Assembly (NCBI GenBank): GCA_028871055.1
Contig: JAGWON010000018.1
Span: 1-63,489 of the forward strand
Direction: 5' to 3'
DNA: 63,489 nucleotides
Source: Alphaproteobacteria bacterium
Lineage (GTDB): Bacteria; Pseudomonadota; Alphaproteobacteria; ATCC43930; CGMCC-115725
Of this stretch, positions 25,601 through 32,972 are shown in pieces. Positions within the stretch are counted from its first letter, which is position 1, and each line of letters starts with the position of its first letter. The position numbers and the translations under genes were made by a program. The notes beneath the pieces were generated by a model. It had not been told where the DNA came from, searched no databases, and saw nothing but the letters and a program-made list of their open reading frames with translations.

Positions 25601-25684
25601 GCCCGCGGCGAGGCCGAGGAAGAGCCACAGCGCCAGCAGCGCACGGACCCAGATCCATTGCCGCCCGGGCGAATTCATCGCCAT
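22673..25684 (-). CDS. Large exported protein with coiled coil and duplicated C-terminal domain
   Basis: This 1003-aa protein starts with a signal peptide (IWVRALLALWLFLGLAAGAAAF). A helical region follows (ASGAVSAAVLSF and GVAALGPGGAAVVALFTAYQ may touch a membrane) with a charged coiled coil at about 300-390 (ELQLKRQRQLNEDKSLTDEQ onward). A proline-rich linker leads to two homologous beta-rich domains at about 655-818 and 822-1000. Both follow the order W-x-LT, then PH, GET-x-x-SLH, F-x-FT/SKPP-T-L-PNQEF, a GITC cysteine, YxxHCKV and a final W-x-YRR or W-x-YTR. The duplication is clear; no known family is recognised. It leads the three-gene exported operon inside the hairpin-bounded island. 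A role on the cell surface or in cargo display is only a guess. Confidence 0.72.
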   Translation of the reverse strand: MAMNSPGRQWIWVRALLALWLFLGLAAGAAAFSNKLAPGDLQTLRDLYAQDLANIEQEYHQSGQAYREQYGSRQPGAQPTMMDQAYHDAVKDSGERYLAGDTRPTEFNGLKEEFPDLVNTGSAPKNIFADQDWAADVETSNTIAQRWRAQYGTDAIEELPHGAGFVNHATDTTLWKPCQTPACKDFLITYEDSFGTTGGRWYTSNGKLAGEVQDPYGFGLDNMKKFLFADLSDDLKTMAKSVSKAGKLAEMTNDPSLTKDDVTFWKQANAITNYARPQDLIDAGIYDATDSPDVRRQKLQAWRDMEHEKMDDALQKLAAKGEELQLKRQRQLNEDKSLTDEQRQKIKDDIDKVNETNTKAEAVNEELQQKLQAKAAAGERPGAAGEGETPPKEGTAPAVPGEDSTWGWAKAQEAGAGAASGAVSAAVLSFTICLGGDAGQALWDARDADVNMRMVAGCLKDAAKGVPLAAVLGGVAALGPGGAAVVALFTAYQTGEQVVNSDLVKALQQMYVNEGGASDWAQRHFDKMTAEQFRRELIGMETKLKDFEAASAAVIAACQAAQNSKSANNAARVQQLGVSFGNSGTALVGDIKRFAAAFPSTAMFQNIVYTWRGRISAAASRATSAPACVRLTSAPTTAAVPPPAPAPPAAALPNAGVWKLTATDVSPGKREADPHSELAFAVGETGASLHWFLADLWDWHFNITFSKPPPTLSPNQEFAMTITAKASNAISTIHHGQKVTILVTQYDVGGITCAGSNIHETAVGDVESKEDKDKTVRVLFDSATYHCKVAKEPVDQFDLSIDGSMPDTRNLVTWTYRRAKPTTAWTLTNTTVDPNKKAGPHLSDDKVPGGLPHFEHTITMGETFFSLHNVLNYEPHQNDQPFDLRFNFTFTKPPTTLLPNQEFDLTLNGNASGRSARSWASDQSATMTYAASGITCTYPPYGSSQAVGVLKNDGPLVPSSSYTVHCKVPSDAPNRLVIQASAPEGVVVRWEYTRGGMAAPAQR

Positions 25685-25946
25685 GACCGGCTTTCACCGA
25701 GGTATTGAGGTGGCGCCACGCCCGGCATGACGAATACGGCAGGCTGCGGCAGCCGCGCCGCGCGCGCTCGCAATGATGTTTCGATGGAACACATGCCCAT
25801 TGGCCTCCCCCAGGGCACGGGAAAAATTATCCGCTCGCTTCGCCTAAAATTCAAGCCGGTCGACGTCGCTGGCGCGGGCCACCCTCGCGTTGACGCGTTT
25901 TATTCAGGGGTTGCGTCACCAAGTCCGTTGCTCGGGCACAGACCCT

Positions 25947-25987
25947 GGCGGCAAGCGCGGCCTCTTGCGAATAAGAGGCCGGTTTGA
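25947..25987. repeat. 41-bp hairpin repeat, right copy
   Basis: Identical to 16151-16191 and in the same orientation, 9.8 kb away. Together they bracket the TPS pair and the three-gene exported operon. Confidence 0.9.
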
Positions 25988-26008
25988 GAACAGCATCGCC
26001 ATCCTGCG

Positions 26009-26105
26009 TGCTTCGACAAGCTCAGCATGAGGACATTTCTTTATGGCATTAAGAAAATTGCCTCATCCTGAGCGCGCGCCGGAGGCGCGCGGTCGAAGGA
26101 CGCAC
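26009..26105. repeat. Composite palindromic repeat (family C), inverted copy of 53155-53250
   Basis: Two REP-like arms (CTTCGACAAGCTCAGCATGA and CCTCATCCTGAGCGCGCGCC) flank an AT-rich core, GAGGACATTTCTTTATGGCA and onward. The same core occurs in inverted orientation at 53178-53216. The layout is that of a BIME or small non-autonomous element. Confidence 0.8.
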
Positions 26106-26176
26106 CACATTCATCCCGGCGATCAAACTGATCCGCAACCCTCCTGCACGGCCGGCCTTTGCGCTATGATCGGCAC

Positions 26177-26758
26177 ATGACGGCCACCGGCATCGTCGCG
26201 GAAGGCGGCATACCCCTCATCAACTGGTGGAACCTGCGCTGGGTGGCGCTCGCCCTCGCGGCGATGATCGCCGCGATCGTCGCCGGCAACGCCTTGTTCC
26301 TGAACTTCGTCCACGTCATGTCAGGCGTGATGTGGACCGGCATCGACATCTTCATGGGCTTCGTGCTCGGGCCGGTGCTGCGCCAAGCGGACGTGCCGGC
26401 GCGGCGCGCCATCGCCGTCCGGCTGGTTCCGCGCATGCTGTTCCTGATGCCGACGCTCGCCATCGTCACCGGCACGGCCGGGTATTTCCTGGCGAAGCAG
26501 CTCGGCTTTCTCGACGTCGCTTATCCCGCGCACCTCTGGGTCGACGCCGCGCTGATCATCATCGCGATCCTGACCGTCCAGGGCCTCGGCATCCTGACGC
26601 CGACCAACGTCCTGGTCTGCCTCGAGCTGCAGAAGCCGCAACCGGACGCCGAGCGGATCAGGCGCCTGATGCGCCGCTACGTGCACCACACGGCGCTGCA
26701 GGGCGCGATGCAGGTCGCGATCATCATCGTGATGGCAAAATTCGTCACCGGGCTTTGA
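26177..26758 (+). CDS. Multi-span inner-membrane protein, CopD/DUF2269-like
   Basis: This 193-aa protein has about four hydrophobic helices: RWVALALAAMIAAIVAGNAL, FLNFVHVMSGVMWTGIDIFM, MLFLMPTLAIVTGTAGYFLA and AALIIIAILTVQGLGILTPT. The H-x-x-S-G-x-x-W-x-G pattern and the histidine near the C-terminus (RRYVHHTALQGAMQVAIIIV) resemble haem- or copper-related membrane families, but the assignment is loose. The stop overlaps the TTG of hrpB. The ATG at 26177 was preferred over one 18 bases upstream; neither has a strong ribosome site. Confidence 0.65.
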   Translation: MTATGIVAEGGIPLINWWNLRWVALALAAMIAAIVAGNALFLNFVHVMSGVMWTGIDIFMGFVLGPVLRQADVPARRAIAVRLVPRMLFLMPTLAIVTGTAGYFLAKQLGFLDVAYPAHLWVDAALIIIAILTVQGLGILTPTNVLVCLELQKPQPDAERIRRLMRRYVHHTALQGAMQVAIIIVMAKFVTGL

Positions 26759-29286
26759 CGTCGCGCATCGACCTCGCCGCGGCAGCGCGCGGTTTGCCCG
26801 TCGCCGGAGCCCTCCCGGCTCTGACGGCGGCGCTGGCGGCGCGCGGCGTCGCGGTGCTGGAAGCGCCGCCCGGCGCCGGCAAGACGACGCTGGTGCCGCT
26901 CGCCTTGCTCGACGCGCCGTGGCTCCAAGGCCGCAAGCTCCTGATGCTGGAGCCGCGGCGGCTGGCGACGCGCGCGGCGGCGCGGCGCATGGCGGCGCTC
27001 TTGGGCGAGAACGCCGGCGCGACCGTCGGCTTCCGCACCCGGCTCGAAAGCCGCGTCGGACCGAAGACGCGGATCGAGGTGCTGACCGAGGGCATTTTGC
27101 CGCGCATGATCGAGGCCGATCCGGATCTTCCCGGCGTGGGCGGCCTCATCTTCGACGAGTTCCACGAGCGCAGCCTCGAAGCCGATCTCGGCCTGGCGCT
27201 GGCGCTCGAGGGGCGGCGGCATTTGCGGGCCGACCTGCGGCTGCTGGTGATGTCGGCGACGCTGGACGGGGAGAAGGTCGCGGCGCTGCTCGGCGACGCG
27301 CCGGTGATCGTGAGCCAGGGCAAGATGTTTCCGGTGGATGTGCGGCATCTCGACCGGCCGGCGCCCGAGCGCTTCGAGGCCGCGGTCGCGACGGCCGTGC
27401 GCCGCGCGCTCGCCGACGACAGCGGCAGCGTGCTCGTCTTCCTGCCCGGCCGCGCCGAGATCCGGCGCGTCGCGCGCTTGCTCGAAGAGGGAGATCTGCC
27501 GGAGGACGTCACAGTCGCGCCGCTCTATGGCGATTTGCCGCCGACGGCGCAGGACGCGGCGATCCAGCCGGCACCGCCGGGCCGCCGCAAGGTGGTGCTC
27601 GCCACCTCGATCGCCGAGACGAGTCTCACTATCGAAGGCATCCGCGTGGTGATCGATGGCGGCCTGATGCGCGCGCCGCGCTTCGATCCGGCGAGCGGCA
27701 TGACGCGCCTGGTCACGCTGCGGGTGTCGCAGGCTTCGGCCAAGCAGCGCAGCGGCCGCGCCGGAAGGCTCGAGCCGGGCGCGGCGTATCGGTTGTGGCC
27801 CGAGCGTGAGGAGATGCAGCTCGCGCCCTATAACGCGCCGGAGATTCTGCAAGCCGATCTCGCGCCCTTGGCGTTGGCGCTGGCGCAATGGGGCGCGGCC
27901 GATCCGCGCGATCTCGCGTTCCTCGATCCGCCTCCCGAGGCCGCCTATGCCGAAGCGCAAAACCTGCTGCGCGAGCTCGGCGCGCTCGATGCGGCGAACA
28001 AGATCACGGCGCACGGCAAGGCGATGGCCGGACTCGGCCTGCATCCGCGGCTGGCGCACATGGTCTTGCGGGGGAAGGAGCGCGGCAGCGGCGCGCTGGC
28101 CTGCGCCATCGCGGCGCTGCTGATGGAGCGCGACGTGCTGCGCGCCGGGCCGGCTTCGCGCGACGCCGATTTCCGCCTGCGCGTCGAGCTCATGGCCGAG
28201 CGCGGCGCGGCCAAACACCTGCCGGCGGGAATGACGCTCGACCGCGGCGGGCTCGAGCGCGCGCGCGACGCGGCGCGGCAGCTGCGCCGGCGCCTCGGCA
28301 TTCGCGGCGACGGCTTCGACGCGCGCGAAACCGGACGACTGCTGGCCTTGGCCTATCCCGACCGCGTGGCGCAGAAACGGCCGGACGCGGCGGGCCAGTT
28401 CCTGCTCGCCAACGGCAAGGGCGCGGAATTGCCGGCGAGCGATCCGCTGGCGGGCGCGGAATTTCTCGCCGTGGCCGATCTCGATGCGGCGCAGCGCAAC
28501 GCGCGCATCTTTCTCGCCGCGAAGCTGACGCGCGGCGAGATCGAGGATGATTTCGGGGATTTGATCGCGACCGCGGAGACGATCGCCTGGGAGGCGCGCG
28601 CGGAAGCCGTGCTGGCGCGGCGGCGGGCAATGCTGGGCGCGCTGGTGCTCGAGGACAAGCCGCTGGCCAAGCCCGATCCGGCGCGGGTGGCGGCGGCGAT
28701 GGCGGAGGGAGTTCGCGCGCTCGGCATCGGCGCGCTGCCGTGGAGCAAGGACGCGAAGAATTTGCGCGCGCGGGTCGCGTTCCTGCGCCGGCTCGACAGC
28801 GACGCGTGGCCGGACTGGTCGGACGACGCGCTATTGGCGAGCCTCGACGATTGGCTGGCGCCCTATCTGTCGGGCGTCACGCGGCGCGCGCAGTTGGCCG
28901 GGCTGGACTTGGCGGAGATCCTGGCCGCGCGCCTGCCCTACGAGCAGCGCCGCGCGCTCGACCGCCTGGCGCCAACGCACGTCACCGCGCCGAGCGGCTC
29001 GCGCGTCGCCATCGACTATGCCGGCGCGACGCCGGTGCTGGCGGTCAAATTACAGGAGATGTTCGGCGCGCGCGAAAGTCCGGCGGTAGCGGACGGCCGG
29101 GTCAAGCTGCTGATTCACCTGCTGTCGCCAGCGGGACGACCGCTCGCCGTGACGCAGGACCTCGCCGGCTTCTGGCGCAATGCCTATGCGCAGGTGCGCG
29201 GTGAGATGCGCGGCCGCTATCCGCGGCATCCGTGGCCGGACGATCCGCTGGCCGCGGCGCCAACCAAGCGGACGAAACGGCGGTAG
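26755..29286 (+). CDS. hrpB: ATP-dependent helicase HrpB (DEAH/RHA family)
   Basis: This protein of about 843 aa has Walker A EAPPGAGKTTLVPLALL (residues 36-52), EPRRLATRAAARRMA, the box DEFHERS (134-140), MSATLDGEKV and VFLPGRAEIRRVARLLEEG. It also has VVLATSIAETSLTIEGIRVV and QRSGRAGRLEPGAAYRLW. Helicase C-terminal and HrpB-specific domains follow (LPYEQRRALDRLAPTHVTAP, LVKLLIHLLSPAGRP-like stretch, RGEMRGRYPRHPWPDDP). Its biological role in bacteria is poorly defined; it is thought to act on RNA. The start is a TTG overlapping the upstream stop, because the reading frame before it lies inside the membrane protein gene. Confidence 0.93.
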   Translation: MTSRIDLAAAARGLPVAGALPALTAALAARGVAVLEAPPGAGKTTLVPLALLDAPWLQGRKLLMLEPRRLATRAAARRMAALLGENAGATVGFRTRLESRVGPKTRIEVLTEGILPRMIEADPDLPGVGGLIFDEFHERSLEADLGLALALEGRRHLRADLRLLVMSATLDGEKVAALLGDAPVIVSQGKMFPVDVRHLDRPAPERFEAAVATAVRRALADDSGSVLVFLPGRAEIRRVARLLEEGDLPEDVTVAPLYGDLPPTAQDAAIQPAPPGRRKVVLATSIAETSLTIEGIRVVIDGGLMRAPRFDPASGMTRLVTLRVSQASAKQRSGRAGRLEPGAAYRLWPEREEMQLAPYNAPEILQADLAPLALALAQWGAADPRDLAFLDPPPEAAYAEAQNLLRELGALDAANKITAHGKAMAGLGLHPRLAHMVLRGKERGSGALACAIAALLMERDVLRAGPASRDADFRLRVELMAERGAAKHLPAGMTLDRGGLERARDAARQLRRRLGIRGDGFDARETGRLLALAYPDRVAQKRPDAAGQFLLANGKGAELPASDPLAGAEFLAVADLDAAQRNARIFLAAKLTRGEIEDDFGDLIATAETIAWEARAEAVLARRRAMLGALVLEDKPLAKPDPARVAAAMAEGVRALGIGALPWSKDAKNLRARVAFLRRLDSDAWPDWSDDALLASLDDWLAPYLSGVTRRAQLAGLDLAEILAARLPYEQRRALDRLAPTHVTAPSGSRVAIDYAGATPVLAVKLQEMFGARESPAVADGRVKLLIHLLSPAGRPLAVTQDLAGFWRNAYAQVRGEMRGRYPRHPWPDDPLAAAPTKRTKRR

Positions 29287-29304
29287 GGCGCGGCCGAAAA
29301 ACCT

Positions 29305-29411
29305 GACCGTCGCTCCCGCGAAAGCGGGGGCCCAGGAGCGACCGCACGTCGCTTGCCCCAGATCAAATCTGGCGGAGGCCCTGGGTTCCCGCTTACGCGG
29401 GAACGACGACG
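29305..29411. repeat. Palindromic intergenic repeat, family A
   Basis: Copy of the 15406-15488 element with an extra inner segment (CCCCAGATCAAATCTGGCGG) that itself folds. It separates the convergent hrpB and oxc genes and may serve as a bidirectional terminator. Confidence 0.8.
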
Positions 29412-29440
29412 GAGTGATGACTCCATTTCAGCAAAGCACG

Positions 29441-31138
29441 TCAGCTCGGCTGTTTGGCGAGCGCGCTCTTGGGATTGAGGCTCTGGATGTGGCCGCTCTC
29501 GGTGCCCGCGGTCGGATCGATGACGGCGTTGATCAGCGCCGGCTTGCCGGCGGCGAGCGCGTCGGTGATGGCTTTCTGCAGGTCTGCCGTCTTCTCGACG
29601 TGATATCCCTTGCCGCCGAAGGCCTCGATCATCCTGTCGTAGCGCGCGTTCGCCAGCAGGCCCGTCGGCGACGGCGGCGTGCCCGGCTTGTCGCCGCGAT
29701 AGATGCCGTTGTTGTTGAAGATCACGGTGACGACCGGCAGCTTGTAGCGGCAGATGGTCTCGATCTCCATGCCGCAGAAGCCGAAGGCGCTGTCGCCTTC
29801 GACGGCGACCACCGGCTTGCCGCTGACCGTGGCGGCGCCGACGGCATAGCCCATGCCGATGCCCATGACGCCCCAGGTGCCGCTGTCGAGCCGGTGCCGC
29901 GGCTCCTTCATGTCGAGAATGTTGCGGCCGAAGTCGAGCGTGTTGGCGCCTTCGTTGACGACGTAGACGTCCGGCCGGTTGCTGAGGGCGCTGCGCACGG
30001 CGCGCAAGGCGCTGGAGAAGTTCATCGGCGTCGGATCGGCGTTGAGCCGCGCCGCCATCTTCTCGACGTTCTTCTGCTTCTGCTCCGCGACGCTGCCGAG
30101 CCACGCGGCCGACGGCTTGATCTGGCCGGGCTTGAGCGCAGCGAGGAACGCCGCCATGGCCGACTTGATGTCGGCGACGACCGGCGCCTCGATCGGCCGG
30201 TTGCTGTCGATCTCGTTGGCGGCGACGTCGACCTGGACGAAGCGCGTGCTCTCCGCCCAGGTCGGCGGCTTGCCGTGCGACAACAGCCAGTTGAGGCGCG
30301 CACCGACGAGCATGACGACGTCGGCGTTCTTGAGCACGTACGAGCGCGCCGCGGCCGCCGATTGCGCATGGTCGTCGGGCAGCAGGCCCTTGGCCATCGA
30401 CATCGGCAGGAATGGAATGGCGGTCTTCTCGACGAAGGCGCGGATGTCCTTGTCGGCCTGGGCGTAAGCCGCGCCCTTGCCGAGCAGGATGAGCGGCCGC
30501 TCGGCCTTGGCCAGCAGATCGAGCGCACGGGCGATCGATTGGGGCGACGGGATCGAAGCGGGCGCCGGATCGACGACCTTGATCAGCGACTTCTTGGCGG
30601 CCGAAAGCTCGAGCGTCGAGCCGAGCACCGCCGCCGGCAGGTCGAGATAGACGCCGCCGGGCCTGCCCGACGCCGCGGCGTGGATCGCGCGCGCAAAGCC
30701 GATGCCGATGTCCTCGACCCGGTTGACGCGGAACGAGGCCTTGGCGAAGGGCTTCGCCGCCGCCATCTGGTCCATTTCCTCGTAGTCGCCCTGCTCGAGG
30801 TCGACGATCGCGCGGTCGCTCGAGCCGCTGACCAGGATCATCGGGAAGCAGTTGGTGGTGGCGTTGGCGAGGGCGACGAGGCCGTTGAGGAAGCCCGGCG
30901 CGGAGACCGTCATGCAGATGCCGGGCTTCTGGGTCAGGAAGCCGGCGATGGCGGCGGCGTTGCCGGCGTTCTGCTCATGCCGGAAACCGTAGACCCGGAT
31001 GCCCTCGGCCTGCGCCAGGCGCAAGAGGTCGGTGACCGGAATGCCGGCAACGCAGTAAATCGTGTCGATGCCGTTCAGTTTCAGCGCGTCCACCACCAGG
31101 TGGAAGCCGTCGGTCATCGCGGTTGATTGAGAGTCCAT
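29441..31138 (-). CDS. oxc: Oxalyl-CoA decarboxylase
   Basis: This 565-aa thiamine-diphosphate enzyme converts oxalyl-CoA to formyl-CoA and CO2. It follows the Oxalobacter enzyme closely: [40 protein letters not shown] (catalytic Glu), [89 protein letters not shown], and the ThDP motif [20 protein letters not shown] with NNNGIYRG. The ATG at 31138 has GAGGGCAGGA upstream and was preferred over a TTG 18 bases earlier. Formyl-CoA transferase (frc), its usual partner, is not adjacent; an OxlT-like carrier lies 1.8 kb upstream. Confidence 0.95.
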   Translation of the reverse strand: MDSQSTAMTDGFHLVVDALKLNGIDTIYCVAGIPVTDLLRLAQAEGIRVYGFRHEQNAGNAAAIAGFLTQKPGICMTVSAPGFLNGLVALANATTNCFPMILVSGSSDRAIVDLEQGDYEEMDQMAAAKPFAKASFRVNRVEDIGIGFARAIHAAASGRPGGVYLDLPAAVLGSTLELSAAKKSLIKVVDPAPASIPSPQSIARALDLLAKAERPLILLGKGAAYAQADKDIRAFVEKTAIPFLPMSMAKGLLPDDHAQSAAAARSYVLKNADVVMLVGARLNWLLSHGKPPTWAESTRFVQVDVAANEIDSNRPIEAPVVADIKSAMAAFLAALKPGQIKPSAAWLGSVAEQKQKNVEKMAARLNADPTPMNFSSALRAVRSALSNRPDVYVVNEGANTLDFGRNILDMKEPRHRLDSGTWGVMGIGMGYAVGAATVSGKPVVAVEGDSAFGFCGMEIETICRYKLPVVTVIFNNNGIYRGDKPGTPPSPTGLLANARYDRMIEAFGGKGYHVEKTADLQKAITDALAAGKPALINAVIDPTAGTESGHIQSLNPKSALAKQPS

Positions 31139-31619
31139 GGTTCCTGCCCTCGTCAAATGTTCCGCCCTCCCGGTCCGGCTCTTGGAACGGCCAGACCCGG
31201 CGAAGCCCCCGCCTTCAATAGGGCGTCTTTGAATACCCCAAGCCGCCGGACATCAACCCTTTCAGAGAAAAGGGAAAGGTACCGGATCAACCTGCTCCGG
31301 GACGGTTCGCCCTACGGACTGATCCCGGAGGCCGGCGTCATAGCACGCCTTCGGTCGCGATGGTATACCACAAAGCGTCGGGCTGTCTTAGGCGGCTTGG
31401 GGCGGGCGGCGACGCCGACAGCCGGCGCTGCCATTTTCAGTTTCATCGCCCCGTCTTCAGACTTGCCGGTTTTGTCGCCGGCGATTGCGTGGTCGGAGCG
31501 GCCCGCTTTGCCATGGGACCACCTTTCTCCGAACGATCCCAAGCCGCGCGGACGATGGGGTCAAGCGCATTCCCGCGTGCGGCGAGTTGGCAACCGTCGA
31601 CCACGCGCGCGAAGCCGAC
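31139..31619. other. Intergenic region upstream of oxc
   Basis: About 480 bases without a supportable gene. It contains a perfect TGGTATACCA dyad at 31361-31370. Short frames on either strand (for example 76 codons, minus strand, 31312-31542) lack ribosome sites and recognisable content. Confidence 0.5.
31361..31370. promoter_or_regulatory. Candidate operator TGGTATACCA
   Basis: A perfect 10-bp palindrome of the GGTATACC type bound by several FadR-subfamily GntR regulators, about 220 bases upstream of oxc. No such regulator is encoded nearby. Assignment is inference from the motif only. Confidence 0.35.
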
Positions 31620-31862
31620 CTATATCCACTTTTGATATTTTTTGACCTTCGTTTCGATGTCCGCTTCGAGGTCGGGGTGCTCGGAAAATATCCGCTTCAA
31701 GATTTCATGATTGATTGCTGTTCCTGCCGACGCGATCCCTTTCAAATAAATATCGAATTCAGCCTTGTCACAGTGATCCTTGATGAGCGGGATCAAACGT
31801 TCCAAGCGGCCAAAGCTTTGCCAGGCGGTCATGGCAACGTGCTTAGCCAATCGTTTGTCCAT
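31620..31862 (-). CDS. Small helical protein, paralogue of the next gene (candidate immunity)
   Basis: This 80-aa predicted all-helical cytoplasmic protein aligns along its whole length with the 88-aa neighbour. Shared anchors are LAKHV/LARHV, IKDHCDKAEF/LKFHCNPAEF, and SEHPDLEADIETKVKKY/ANHPTLKADIDERIRGF. It lies 9 bases downstream of that gene. Tandem duplicated small proteins after a toxin-like gene are typical of immunity arrays. No known family is recognised. Confidence 0.6.
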   Translation of the reverse strand: MDKRLAKHVAMTAWQSFGRLERLIPLIKDHCDKAEFDIYLKGIASAGTAINHEILKRIFSEHPDLEADIETKVKKYQKWI

Positions 31863-31871
31863 CGATTCTCT

Positions 31872-32138
31872 CTAGCCGAGAACGAATTCGCCAAAGCCCC
31901 GAATCCGTTCATCGATATCTGCTTTCAGTGTGGGATGATTTGCATAAGCTCGGTGCAACAAACCCTCAGTGATCTGGGTTTCGACGGACGTGATTGCTGC
32001 ATCCCAGGCCTTAAACTCGGCCGGGTTACAGTGAAATTTCAGGAACGAGCGTAGGTCTTCGAGAGCGCCTGCCAGACTATATGCTACGTTTGAAACATGC
32101 CTTGCCAAATCCTCGCTTTTTTGGGGGACCATCGTCAT
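31872..32138 (-). CDS. Small helical protein, first of two paralogues (candidate immunity)
   Basis: This 88-aa protein starts MTMVPQKSEDLARHVSNVAY and is homologous to the 80-aa product just downstream. GAGGAGG precedes the ATG by 4 bases, and the ATG overlaps the stop of the 233-aa gene (ATGA), so the two are translationally coupled. Longer in-frame starts upstream lie in the neighbour's gene and are unlikely. Confidence 0.65.
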   Translation of the reverse strand: MTMVPQKSEDLARHVSNVAYSLAGALEDLRSFLKFHCNPAEFKAWDAAITSVETQITEGLLHRAYANHPTLKADIDERIRGFGEFVLG

Positions 32139-32836
32139 CCTGCCTCCTCCTCGCATTCGGCTACGCATCTCCAGAATGCATTAGCATTTAGATCGCTCCA
32201 ACTGTTTCCACGCGGCTTAGGTCGATTCAGTATCTCGTAACACCGGTCGATACACTCTCTGCGACGATCATTCGCGCTTACTTCGGTTGGGCTAACAGGG
32301 CTGGCGTTATTGCCAGCTGCGCCAGGAGCATGGCGACCCGAGGTCGATTCATCTTCGAAAGCATCCACCGGCGCAAATTCACCACCACGCCCTTCGGAAT
32401 CGCCTGCCGGCCATCGCGGGTGCCTATCAGGATCCCAATCGGCCTTGAGGAGGCCACTCCACCGGAGCGCCTTGGCGAGCGCAACGCGCCGCTCATGCCA
32501 GCGCGTGCCCTCGTCGATCCGCGGCAGATCGGGAAGTTGGAGATGGAGCGTGGCGATCTGAGCGCGCAGCAGCGCGCCGTCTTTGAGCGCGTTGGCAATC
32601 GCCGCGAGACCGCCGACCTTGGCCGCGACATCGACGGGCAAGCCGTAGCAAAAACCCAGGTCGAGATTGATCGAATCGATCGGCCGCGGCCGCCATGCGA
32701 TGCGGCCAAAGCGGTCCACACTGCGCTCGAGCAGCGGCACCGGACCAACGAACGCACCATCGGCGTCGCAGGCGACGCCAAACCGGTCGCCGCGCGGCGA
32801 TAGGCTGAACGCGCGGACAAATGCGACATCCGGCAT
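32135..32836 (-). CDS. Carrier-linker protein with small cysteine-rich C-terminal domain (candidate toxin)
   Basis: This 233-aa protein has three parts. The N-terminal carrier region (residues 1-130: PDVAFVRAFSLSPRGDRFGV, LGFCYGLPVDVAAKVGGLAA, LHLQLPDLPRIDEG, ERRVALAKALRWSGL) resembles a widespread uncharacterised alphaproteobacterial module. The linker at 132-160 reads DWDPDRHPRWPAGDSEGRGG. A short C-terminal domain has two CxxxC pairs (ECIDRCYEIL, WRCVAECEEE). The same kind of linker (RDWHGRWTADDGGGG) joins the portal to its extra domain at 59.1 kb. GGAG stands 6 bases before the chosen ATG. No export signal. Toxin identity is inference. Confidence 0.6.
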   Translation of the reverse strand: MPDVAFVRAFSLSPRGDRFGVACDADGAFVGPVPLLERSVDRFGRIAWRPRPIDSINLDLGFCYGLPVDVAAKVGGLAAIANALKDGALLRAQIATLHLQLPDLPRIDEGTRWHERRVALAKALRWSGLLKADWDPDRHPRWPAGDSEGRGGEFAPVDAFEDESTSGRHAPGAAGNNASPVSPTEVSANDRRRECIDRCYEILNRPKPRGNSWSDLNANAFWRCVAECEEEAG

Positions 32837-32972
32837 CGCCAGCTCCGAAAAATTTGCGGGAAGGAACCGACCGCGACGCCGGCCCCCGCGTTCGCAGGGG
32901 ACAGGCATGCGCGCGGCGGGCGTGGCGTGAAACGCGTCCGACCGGTAAGCTTCGTTATCGAAGGGGACGGAA

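Larger units (their letters stand above)
25685..26176. other. Intergenic region with two repeat elements
   Basis: These 490 bases between divergent genes hold the second 41-bp hairpin (25947-25987) and a two-part palindromic element (26009-26105). The remainder (25690-25940) shows no supported gene; a frame of 86 codons across it reads into the hairpin and looks accidental. Confidence 0.5.

Noticed and set aside
31312-31542. 76-codon minus-strand frame upstream of oxc
   Set aside because: No ribosome site, low-complexity content and no resemblance to known proteins. It is treated as noncoding.
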